Of a stretch of 64,000 nucleotides of DNA, positions 7,423 through 15,600 are shown piece after piece. The notes beneath the pieces are model-generated. The model made no database searches. It was not told where the DNA came from and saw only the letters and a list, made by a program, of their open reading frames with translations. The stretch's first letter is position 1; every line of letters begins with the position of its first letter. Position numbers and translations under genes: made by a program. Origin of the DNA: Rhodanobacter denitrificans (lineage in GTDB: Bacteria; Pseudomonadota; Gammaproteobacteria; Xanthomonadales; Rhodanobacteraceae). Where the stretch lies: assembly GCA_003241385.1 (NCBI GenBank), contig QFPO01000005.1:413049-477048 (forward strand). Direction: 5' to 3'.

Positions 7423-8472
7423 TCAGTTCCCGGTCGGCTCGACCGGCAGCGCGCGGATGTAGACGTCCACGCGCAGGCCGACCGGCAGCGGCGGCTGGCC
7501 GTCGAGTTCGATCAGCACTTCGAGGATCTTGGCGTCCTGCTTCTCGGCCGGATCGCCCGAGGTCTGGTTGCGCGGACCCATGCGCCGGCTGACGTGGGTC
7601 ACGCGGCCGCCGAAACGCCGGCCGGCGAAGGCATCGGACTGCACGTAGGCGTCCTGCCCGACGCGGACGCGCCCGATGTCGAGCTCGTCGACGTCGGCAC
7701 GCACCTGCAGGCGGCTGAGGTCGCCGATGCGCGCCAGCGGTATCGGCGCCAGCGCGACCACGGTCTCGCCTTCGCGCTGGTCACGCTTGAGCACGGTGCC
7801 GTCGATCGGCGAGCGGATCAGGCTCTTCTCGAACAGTGCCTGCGCGCGATCGCGTTCGGCCTCGGCCGCCGCCAGCGCCGCGTCGGCCGCATCCAGATCC
7901 TCGCGGCGCGCCCCGGCTTCGAGCAGGGCCAGCGCGGCGGCCGCGCGGCGGCGCTCGGCATCGGTCGCGGCGGCCTGCGCCTCGGCCTGCTCGCGCTGTT
8001 CGGCGCTGATCAGGCCGCGCTCGGCGATCGTCGCGCGGCGTTTCGCCTCTGCCGCCGCCAGCCGCTGCTGCGCGGTCGCCGCGTCCAGCACCGCGGCCGC
8101 CTGATCGACGTCCTCGCGGCGCGCGCCGTTGCGCAGGCGCTCGCGTTCGGCGCGGCGCAGCGCGACCTGCGCCTCGGCGGCGGCCAGCGCGGCGCGATAT
8201 TCGGCGTTCTCGATCTCGGCCAGCAGCTGGCCGGCGCGGACCGCATCGCCTTCGTCGATCAATACGCGCGCGAGCCGGCCGGACAGCTGCGGAATGATCA
8301 CGCGCTCCTCGCCGGCCGGCTCGACCAGGCCGCCGGCGGCGACACGCGGCGCGTCGGCGTCCGCCCCGGCCGTGGTCTCGGCCGACGACCGCGCGCCTGG
8401 ATCGGTCGTGCGCGCGCAGGCGGCCAGCATCGACAGCAGCAACAGGCACAGCGGAGCGAGGGTGCGGCGCAT
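7423..8472 (-). CDS. HlyD/DevB-type membrane fusion subunit of an ABC exporter
   Basis: 349 residues. The N-terminus has a lipobox (L16-A17-A18-C19), so it is probably lipid-anchored rather than held by a transmembrane helix. It is followed by a biotinyl-lipoyl-like half-motif ('IIPQLSGRLARVLIDEGDAV'), a long Ala/Glu/Arg-rich coiled-coil hairpin (about 90-215), the second lipoyl half ('IRSPIDGTVLKRDQREGE') and a beta-barrel region. This is the periplasmic adaptor of a tripartite exporter. It is last in a permease-ATPase-adaptor operon (1-base overlap with the ATPase). The closest named relatives are DevB proteins, which export glycolipids in cyanobacteria; the substrate here is unknown. Confidence 0.85.
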   Translation of the reverse strand: MRRTLAPLCLLLLSMLAACARTTDPGARSSAETTAGADADAPRVAAGGLVEPAGEERVIIPQLSGRLARVLIDEGDAVRAGQLLAEIENAEYRAALAAAEAQVALRRAERERLRNGARREDVDQAAAVLDAATAQQRLAAAEAKRRATIAERGLISAEQREQAEAQAAATDAERRRAAAALALLEAGARREDLDAADAALAAAEAERDRAQALFEKSLIRSPIDGTVLKRDQREGETVVALAPIPLARIGDLSRLQVRADVDELDIGRVRVGQDAYVQSDAFAGRRFGGRVTHVSRRMGPRNQTSGDPAEKQDAKILEVLIELDGQPPLPVGLRVDVYIRALPVEPTGN

Positions 8473-9224
8473 CAGGGCGTTCGGTCGTGGACGGACGGTG
8501 CGCCGGCAGCCGGCGCGTGCGGACGGCGATCGTCCCTGAGCCGGCCGTCCTCCAGGTGGAGGATACGGTCCCCGAAGCGCTCCATGCGCGGATCGTGGCT
8601 GACCACGACGACCGCGCAGCCTTCGCGGTGCGCCAGCTCGTGCAGTACGGCGGCCACCTCCTGGCCGGTGCGTCCGTCCAGTGCCGCGGTCGGCTCGTCG
8701 GCCAGCAGCAGCTCCGGCGCGCCGGCCAGGGCGCGTGCGATCGCGACGCGCTGCTTCTGGCCGCCGGAGAGTTCGGCCGGGAAGTGATCGCGCCGGTCGG
8801 CCAGACCGAGCCGGTCGAGCAGGCGCTCGGCTTCGGCGCGGCGGCGCGCGCGCGGCACGCCCTTCAGATCGAGCGCGATCGCGACGTTCTCCCAGGCGCG
8901 CAGCGTCGGAAACAGGTTGTAGTGCTGAAACACGAAACCGACGTGGCGCAGCCGCAGCCGCGCCAGCGCCTCGGCGTCGAGCCCCGACAGCGGCTGCCCG
9001 AACAGGGCGACCTCGCCGCCGCTCGGACGCAGCAGGCAGCCCATGACCTGCAGCAGCGTCGTCTTGCCCGAGCCGCTCGGCCCGAGCAGCAAGCTGAGCT
9101 CGCCGGCCTCGATGCCGAGATCGATACCGCGCAAGGCCTCGAACGCGGTCGCGCCGCGGCCGTAGGTCATGCGTGCATCGCGCAGGCTGACCACGCTGCG
9201 GCTGCTCACTGAGCCATCGCTCAT
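8472..9224 (-). CDS. ABC exporter ATPase (DevA/MacB-type)
   Basis: 250 residues, a complete ABC ATPase: Walker A 'GPSGSGKTT' (48-56), Q-loop 'FVFQHYNLFPTL', signature 'LSGGQ' (152-156), Walker B 'LLLADE' (172-177), and the H-loop in 'VVVSHD'. The pattern is of the LolD/MacB/DevA class, which powers permeases moving lipids, lipoproteins or small molecules out of the inner membrane. It overlaps the permease gene by 4 bases (ATGA) and the adaptor gene by 1 base, so all three are made together. Confidence 0.92.
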   Translation of the reverse strand: MSDGSVSSRSVVSLRDARMTYGRGATAFEALRGIDLGIEAGELSLLLGPSGSGKTTLLQVMGCLLRPSGGEVALFGQPLSGLDAEALARLRLRHVGFVFQHYNLFPTLRAWENVAIALDLKGVPRARRRAEAERLLDRLGLADRRDHFPAELSGGQKQRVAIARALAGAPELLLADEPTAALDGRTGQEVAAVLHELAHREGCAVVVVSHDPRMERFGDRILHLEDGRLRDDRRPHAPAAGAPSVHDRTP

Positions 9225-10372
9225 TGAAACACCGCCGTCGGATCGATCCGCATCAGCCGCCGCACCGAGACGATCGCGCCGAATGCGCACATCAGCACCG
9301 TCAGCGCGGCCAGCACCGCCGCCAGCCACGGCGGCATCGCGACCGCGACATTGGTGCGCGAGGACAGCGCGACGACGATCAGCACCGCGACCATGCCGCC
9401 GGCGTAGCCGATCGCCGCGCTGATCGCGGCCTGTTTGAGGATCACGCGGTTGAGATAGCCGGTCGGCGCGCCGATCGCGCGCAGCGTCGCGTACTCGGGC
9501 AGGCGGTCCATCGTCGTCGCGTACAGCGTCTGGCCGACGATGACGATGCCGACGATCAGGCCGAGCGCGGCCGCCAGCAGCAGCGCCGAGCCGGCGCCGG
9601 TCGTGATCATCCAGTAGGTCTGCGCCTGCCGCGCCAGATCGCGCGCGTGCCAGACGTCGACCGCGCCGAGCCGCCGCTTGAGCGCGGCACGCACCGCCTC
9701 GGCGTCCGCACCGGGGCGCGTGTGCACGAGCAGGTAGGTGGTCTGCGTGTCCGGAAAGCCGGCCAGGCGCTGCGCCTGGCGGTGGTGCATGAACACGTAC
9801 GGGCTCTGCGTGAACGTGCGGATGCCCTGCGTGAAGCCGACCACGCGCGCGCGGCGCCGATTGATCTCGACCGTGTCGCCGATACGCTCGACGCCGAGCT
9901 TGCGCGCGTAGAGCCGATCGATGACGACCGCATCGTCGCGTTCGAGATCGGCCGGACGGCCCTCGACCAGCCGCCACGGCGCGCCCTGGCCGCCGGCCGG
10001 ATCGAAGCCGACCAGGCCGACGCTCTCGCTGCCGCCGTCGGGCCGCGTCCAGAAACCGAACTGCATCATCAGCGGATCGACGCGCTCGACGCCCGGCACG
10101 CCGAGCGCCTCGTAGCGCCGGCGCAGCTCGAGCCGGCCGGCGATGTCGAGGTTGGTCGTGCCGGCGGGCGTGATCCACAGCGGCGCGTCGGTATTGTCGA
10201 CCAGGCCCGAGGTCGTGCGCGTGAAGCCGACCAGCAGGCCGAGCTGCACGCCCATCAGCATGACCGCGAAGACCACGCCGACGATCGTTGCGGCGAAGCG
10301 CGCGCGATCGTGCGCGAGATTGCGCCAGGCCAGCAGGGTGGTGCCGTCGATGCCGCGCTCAGTCATCGCCAC
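9221..10372 (-). CDS. ABC exporter permease (DevC/FtsX-like)
   Basis: 383 residues, or 381 if translation starts at the second ATG (10366). The topology is typical of MacB/FtsX-like permeases: one N-terminal helix (about 25-48), a periplasmic domain of about 200 residues, then three C-terminal helices (about 258-285, 305-330, 345-370). The cytosolic 'PEYATLRAIGAPTGYL' is the coupling segment of DevC-type proteins. First gene of the three-gene exporter operon. Its substrate cannot be told from sequence. Confidence 0.88.
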   Translation of the reverse strand: MAMTERGIDGTTLLAWRNLAHDRARFAATIVGVVFAVMLMGVQLGLLVGFTRTTSGLVDNTDAPLWITPAGTTNLDIAGRLELRRRYEALGVPGVERVDPLMMQFGFWTRPDGGSESVGLVGFDPAGGQGAPWRLVEGRPADLERDDAVVIDRLYARKLGVERIGDTVEINRRRARVVGFTQGIRTFTQSPYVFMHHRQAQRLAGFPDTQTTYLLVHTRPGADAEAVRAALKRRLGAVDVWHARDLARQAQTYWMITTGAGSALLLAAALGLIVGIVIVGQTLYATTMDRLPEYATLRAIGAPTGYLNRVILKQAAISAAIGYAGGMVAVLIVVALSSRTNVAVAMPPWLAAVLAALTVLMCAFGAIVSVRRLMRIDPTAVFQ

Positions 10373-10578
10373 CTCCGCGCCGGTGCGCCATCGGCGGCGA
10401 TCGGCGACGCCAGGCTGGTCCGCGTACTTCGCAGTTCACGCCCGGCGGTTCCTCGCATCGAAAAGCCCGATTGTTTCAGAAGCCGGTGCCTCGTGCCGTC
10501 GAGACGCGCGGGCACGGCGAGGCACGACCGCCGCATCGGCGAGTATCCGTTCCGACGCCTCGCCGGCCGGTCGAGGGC

Positions 10579-11376
10579 TCAGCGCGCGCGTGCCGCCTCG
10601 GCGGCATCGAGGAACGCCTGCATCAGCGGATCGGCTTCGAGCAGGTCGGCGTCGCGGCCGTCGTGGAATTCCGGGTGCCACTGCACGCCGACGACGAAGG
10701 CCGGGCTCTCGACGCGGATCGCCTCGATCACGCCGTCGTCGGACCAGGCGCCGGCGACGACGCCGCGGCCGAGCGCCTTGACGCCCTGGTGATGGATCGA
10801 GTTGACCCAGCCCGTGTCGGTGTCGCCGTAGATCCGGCCGATCCAGGTCTTGGGGTCGAGCCGCAGCGGATGCTTGTGCTCGTCGTAGAGCTCGGCGTGG
10901 ACGTGACTGGCGTGCGTCGCGCCGTCGGCGCGCAGGTCCTGATGCAGCGTGCCGCCGAACGCGACGTTGATCAGCTGCATGCCGCGGCAGATGCCGAAGA
11001 CCGGCTTGCCGGCCGCCGCGAACGCGCGCAGCAGATCCAGCTCGAAGCGGTCGCGCAGCACGTCGACCGCGCCGACGGTGTGCGTCGGCGCCTCGCCGTA
11101 GGCGCTGGGGTCGATGTCGGCGCCGCCCTGCAGGATCAGGCCGTCGAGCGCGGCGACGATGTCGGGAATGTCGACGTGCGCGCGCCGGATCAGGCTCTCG
11201 CGCTCGACCGTCGGCACCATGAAGACGACCGCGTCGAGCGCCATCACCCATTGCGCGACCGATTGCTCGAGGTACTGCAGCGTCTTGCCGCGGAAGCCGA
11301 GTTCGCGTGGGACCTGGCGCAGGATGCGCGGGGAGACGCCGATGATCAGTTTGCGCGGGGTGTCGGATACGGTCAT
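10579..11376 (-). CDS. Class I glutamine amidotransferase / gamma-glutamyl hydrolase (peptidase C26, PuuD-like)
   Basis: 265 residues. The triad typical of class I amidotransferases is present: nucleophile C130 in 'FGICRGMQ', and H234/E236 in 'QWHPEF'. The 'LILQGGADIDPSAYG' segment (80-94) is typical of PuuD/gamma-Glu-GABA hydrolases. Such enzymes cleave gamma-glutamyl amide bonds in the cytosol. Its start overlaps the stop of a GCS2-type ligase (ATGA), so a gamma-glutamyl-forming and a gamma-glutamyl-cleaving enzyme appear to be translated together. No puuA, puuB or puuC is nearby, so a putrescine role is not supported. Confidence 0.88.
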   Translation of the reverse strand: MTVSDTPRKLIIGVSPRILRQVPRELGFRGKTLQYLEQSVAQWVMALDAVVFMVPTVERESLIRRAHVDIPDIVAALDGLILQGGADIDPSAYGEAPTHTVGAVDVLRDRFELDLLRAFAAAGKPVFGICRGMQLINVAFGGTLHQDLRADGATHASHVHAELYDEHKHPLRLDPKTWIGRIYGDTDTGWVNSIHHQGVKALGRGVVAGAWSDDGVIEAIRVESPAFVVGVQWHPEFHDGRDADLLEADPLMQAFLDAAEAARAR

Positions 11377-12584
11377 GGAGCGGCGGGGATCGCGGGCGCG
11401 GTGTGGCGTGGGCCGTCGCTATCGTCGTCCGGATGCCCGGTCGGCGACAAGCCCGGCAGACTGGCGGCGATCAGCCAGTCGACCACCGCGTGCAGCGCTT
11501 CGATGCGGCCGGCGCCGGCGTCACGCGCGTCGCGATAGATCGCCAGCTGCCGGTCGGCGCTGCTGCCGCGGAGCAGGATCGTGCGGATCGGACCGAGCGC
11601 GTCGTCGATGCCGAGTGCCTCGGCCGAGCGGCGCAGCCACGGCTCGGCCTCCTCGAGCAGGGCGGCGATGTCGCGGCGGCGCCCGTCGTGGTCGATGAAA
11701 TCCGCGGCGACGCCGTGCCGCTTGGCGCGCCAGCGGTTCTCGTCGGCCAGCCGGCGCAGTGCGGCCGCCGATCCGGCCGCGTGGCCGAGTGCCGGATTCT
11801 CGACGTGGGCATGGACCAGGCAGCGGTACAGCGTCGCCAGCGCGAGCGCGTCGTCCAACCGCGTGCAGCTGTCGGCGATGCGCAGCTCCAGCGTCGGAAA
11901 GCGATGCGAGGGGCGGATCGCCCACCACAGCGACTGGCGGCTCTCGATCGCGCCGCTGCGTTCGAGCAGGTCGGCGAACGCGTCGTAGTCGGCCTGGTCC
12001 TCGAACGCATCGGGGATGCCGGTGCGCGGCCATTCGTCGTAGGCGGCCTGCCGGTAGCTGTGCAGGCCGGTCGACTGCCGGCTCCAGAACGGCGAGGACG
12101 CCGACAGCGCGAGGAACACCGGCAGCCACGGCAGCAGCCGGTTCATCACGCGGACGCGATCGACCGACTCGGGCACGCCGACGTGCACGTGCAGGCCGCA
12201 GACCAGATTGCGCAGGCCCAGGATCTGGTAGTCGTCGAGCAGGCGCGCGTAGCGCTCCTTCGGGCTCACGGCCTGGCTGCGCCAGGCGGTCAGCGGCTGC
12301 GTGCCGGCCGCCAGCACGCGCAGGCCGTGACGGCCGGCGACGCCGGCCAGGCGCCGGCGCAGATCGGTCATCGTCGCGGCCGCCTCGGCCGCATCGGAGA
12401 ACACCGGCGAGACGATCTCGATCTGGGACTGCAGCAGCTCGCGGCCGATCCGCTCGCCGAGCTCGCGCCGGCAGTCGGACAGAAAGCGCTTGGGCATGCG
12501 CGTGACCGCGCAGCGGCTGACCGGGTCGACGAGGAAGAGTTCTTCCTCGATGCCGAACGTATAGGACGAGTCGGATGCGGTCAT
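11373..12584 (-). CDS. Carboxylate-amine ligase, glutamate-cysteine ligase family 2 (YbdK-like)
   Basis: 403 residues from the ATG at 12584, which gives the usual 'FGIEEELFLVD' N-terminus; three further upstream codons are possible (start 12593). The glutamate-cysteine ligase 2 fold is marked by 'FGIEEELFLVD', 'CGLHVHVGV', 'LSASSPFW' and 'TLELRIAD'. E. coli YbdK has weak glutamate-cysteine ligase activity and an unknown true substrate. As gshB is in the same window but no classical gshA is seen, it could supply gamma-glutamylcysteine; coupling with a gamma-glutamyl hydrolase instead suggests a dedicated gamma-glutamyl conjugate. Confidence 0.87.
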   Translation of the reverse strand: MTASDSSYTFGIEEELFLVDPVSRCAVTRMPKRFLSDCRRELGERIGRELLQSQIEIVSPVFSDAAEAAATMTDLRRRLAGVAGRHGLRVLAAGTQPLTAWRSQAVSPKERYARLLDDYQILGLRNLVCGLHVHVGVPESVDRVRVMNRLLPWLPVFLALSASSPFWSRQSTGLHSYRQAAYDEWPRTGIPDAFEDQADYDAFADLLERSGAIESRQSLWWAIRPSHRFPTLELRIADSCTRLDDALALATLYRCLVHAHVENPALGHAAGSAAALRRLADENRWRAKRHGVAADFIDHDGRRRDIAALLEEAEPWLRRSAEALGIDDALGPIRTILLRGSSADRQLAIYRDARDAGAGRIEALHAVVDWLIAASLPGLSPTGHPDDDSDGPRHTAPAIPAAP

Positions 12585-12624
12585 GGCGCGCATGGTCGCC
12601 AGCGCGCCGCCAACCGCAGTTGAA

Positions 12625-12661
12625 CGGAACGGGGCGCGCTGCAGCGGCTCGCCCCGTTCCG
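12625..12661. terminator. GC-rich 12-bp hairpin after the protease gene
   Basis: Perfect 12-bp arms (12625-12636 and 12650-12661) with a 13-base loop, just beyond the protease stop codon and before the ligase gene on the same strand. There is no U-tract, so it may stabilise the mRNA 3' end or rely on Rho. Confidence 0.45.
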
Positions 12662-12670
12662 CGCGGACGT

Positions 12671-15600
12671 TCAGCCGCCGTCCGCCTCGAAGTCGTCGGC
12701 GAACAGCCGGTCGGTCACGTCGGTCCGGCAGACGACGGCGACGTCGGTGACGTCGGCCGCGGCGACCGTACCGCTGTCACCGGTGATCGTGCAGGTCTGC
12801 GCCGGACCGGTCGGCTGAGCGCCCACCGTCACCGCATAGCTGCCGCCGCTGGCGACCACGGTCGGAAACGTGAAGGCGCCGTCGCTGCCGATCGCCAGCG
12901 GTGCGCCACCGTTGAGACGCAGCGTGAAGCCCTGACCGAGGAGGCCGCTGACCGTGCCGCCGACCGAGAACGTCCGCGTCGTGCAGGCGACGGCGATGTT
13001 CGTGACCGCGCCGTCGCCGACCGTGCCGCTGCCGGCGGTGACCGTGCAGGTCTGGCTGGGGCCGCTCGGCCTGCATAGACGGCGCCGCTGGCGACCTGGG
13101 TCGGGAACGTGAAGGCACCGTTGCCGCCGATCGCCAGCGGCGCGCCGCCGTTGAGTCGCAGCGTCAGCCCGCTGCCGAGCAGGCCGCTGACCGTGCCGCC
13201 GACCGGGAATGTCCGCGTCGTGCAGGCGACGGCGATGTTCGTGACCGCGCCGTCGCCGACCGTGCCGCTGCCGGCGGTGACCGTGCAGGTCTGGCTGGGG
13301 CCGCTCGGCCTGGGTCGGGAACGTGAAGGCACCGTTGCTGCCGATCGCCAGCGGCGCACCGCCGTTGAGCCGCAGCGTCAGCCCGCTGCCGGCCAGTCCG
13401 CTGACCATGCCGCCGACCGGGAACGTGCGCGTCGTGCAGGTGACGGCGACGCTGGTCACGTTGCCGCTGCCGACCGTGCCGCTGCCGCCGCTGACCGTGC
13501 AGGTCTGGCTGGGGCCGGCCGGCTGGTCCTCGACGGTCACCGCATAGGTCGATCCGCCGGCGAGCGGCGTCGGGAACGTGAAGCTGCCGTTGCCGCCGAT
13601 CGCCAGCGGCGCGCCGCCGTTGAGGCGCAGCGTCAGGCCGCTGCCGGCCAGTCCGCTGACGCTGCCGCCGACCGTGTAGCTGGTCGGCGCGGCGAACGTC
13701 GGCTCCAGGCACCAGCGCGTCAGCGAGCCGGTATCGCCGCTCGCGTTGTCGCTGACGTTGAGCGTCCAGGTGCCGGCGAAGGCCTGGCCCGCGAACGCGC
13801 TGTCGAGCGGATTGTTCGGCCGCAGCGTACCGGCGATGCCCGGCGCCGAACCCGCGCAGGCGTTCTCGACCGGATTGGCCGCGGCATCGTCGAGCACGAC
13901 GTCGATGTTCGGCGTGCCGCAGCCGAACGTCGATGCCGGCACGCCGGGCCGGTCGATCGCCAGCACGCTGGTGCCGTTGCGGCTCAGCGTGAACTTGAGG
14001 TCGCCCGGATAGGTGTGGGTGCTGCGGATGTGCAGGCGCACGCCTGCGAGCACGCTGGCGTCGGACACGCTGATCGTGCTGTTGACGCCGCTCGCGTTGG
14101 CGTCGGGAATCGCCAGCGCCGGCTCGATGCAGGCCAGGCTCGCCGTGGCGAAGCTCGACACGCTCGACAGCGGTCCGTTGCCGCAGCCGTTGCTCGCGCG
14201 CACGCGCCAGTAGTACGTGGTGCCGGGATTGAGGCTCGGTGCGATATAGCTGGTGCCGGTGATGCCGGGTGCGCTGGTCACGATCGTGCCGAAGCCGGCA
14301 TCGGTCGCGATCTCGACCGTATAGGCTGTCGCGCCCGCCACCGCCGACCAGGTCAGCGTGACCGGGCTGGCGACCGCGGTCGCGCCGTTCGCGGGCGTCA
14401 GCAGCGTCGGCGCCGCGCTCAGCGCGGTCGATACCGTCAGCGTCGCCTGCGCGCTGTGGCCGCTGCTGCCGCTGGCGCTGCCGGCGATCGTGATCGTATG
14501 GCTGCCGGCCGGCGTCGACGCGCCGGTGGTGACCGTCAGCGTCGAGCTGGCGCCCGGTGCGACCGGGTTCGGCGAGAAGCTCGCCGTCGCGGCGCCGGGC
14601 AGGCCCGACGCGGCCAGACTGACCGGATTGCTGAAGCCGCTCTGCGCGCCGATCTGGATCGTGTAGCTGGCGGCGCTTCCGGCGCAGACCGCCTGCGTCG
14701 GCGGCGTGACGCCCAGCGAGAAATCCGGCGTGCCGGCGGTGCAGGCCGGCCGCGTGCCGCAGGCGATGCCGTGCGCGTTGAACGCATCCCAGATCCGGCA
14801 GGCGTTCGGCGTGCCGTTGGCGAGATTGCCGTCGTCGTCGTCGGCCGCGATGAACACCGTGTACCAGTTGGTCGCGCCGCAACCGTTGACGGTCGCCGAC
14901 GGATTGCACTGGCCGCCGCTCTGCACCTGGTAGGCGCTCTTGGACGGCGTCAGGCTGGCGTACCAGATCTGATCCATCTGCTGCCAGCCGGCTTCCTCGC
15001 CGTGCGCGTCGACCAGCATATGGGTCAGATCCCAGTTCGCGCTGGACGCGATGTAGCTCTCGCAATGGCCTTCGTAGCCCATCGGGCCGCGATAGGCCGA
15101 CCCGTTCGATGCCACGTACGGACAGGCCACGCCGGTCAGGCCGATGTAGGCGCCGCAGTTGATGCCGGACGAGGCGGTGACGTTGGCCGGCGTCGCCAGC
15201 GTGCGCGTGCCGAGCAGGCTGAAGTCGCCGACGTCGCGCACGCCGGTGCAGCTGGTGCAGTTGTGGCACAGGCCGCCGGGGCGGAAATTCGGGCCGATGC
15301 AGCTGTCGCGCGTCTCCAGGAACGCGAACGTGTCGCCGACCGCCTCGCCGCTGCCGTACTCGTTCGCGGCACCGCCGGTATTGCTGTCCAGGCCGTGTCC
15401 CCACTCGTGCAGGAACACCGCGGCGATCTCGCCGGTGTTCGAGCAGCCGCCGCCGGACTTGAAGAAGTTCAGCGTGCCGCCGCTCCAGTACGCATTGCAG
15501 GTCTGGTTGAGATTCATGTTGGCGGTGACCGTGCTCTGCAGCCAGGTGTTGCTCGGCAGGATCGCGCGTGCTTTCTCGTTGATGCGCGTGAGGTGGTAGA

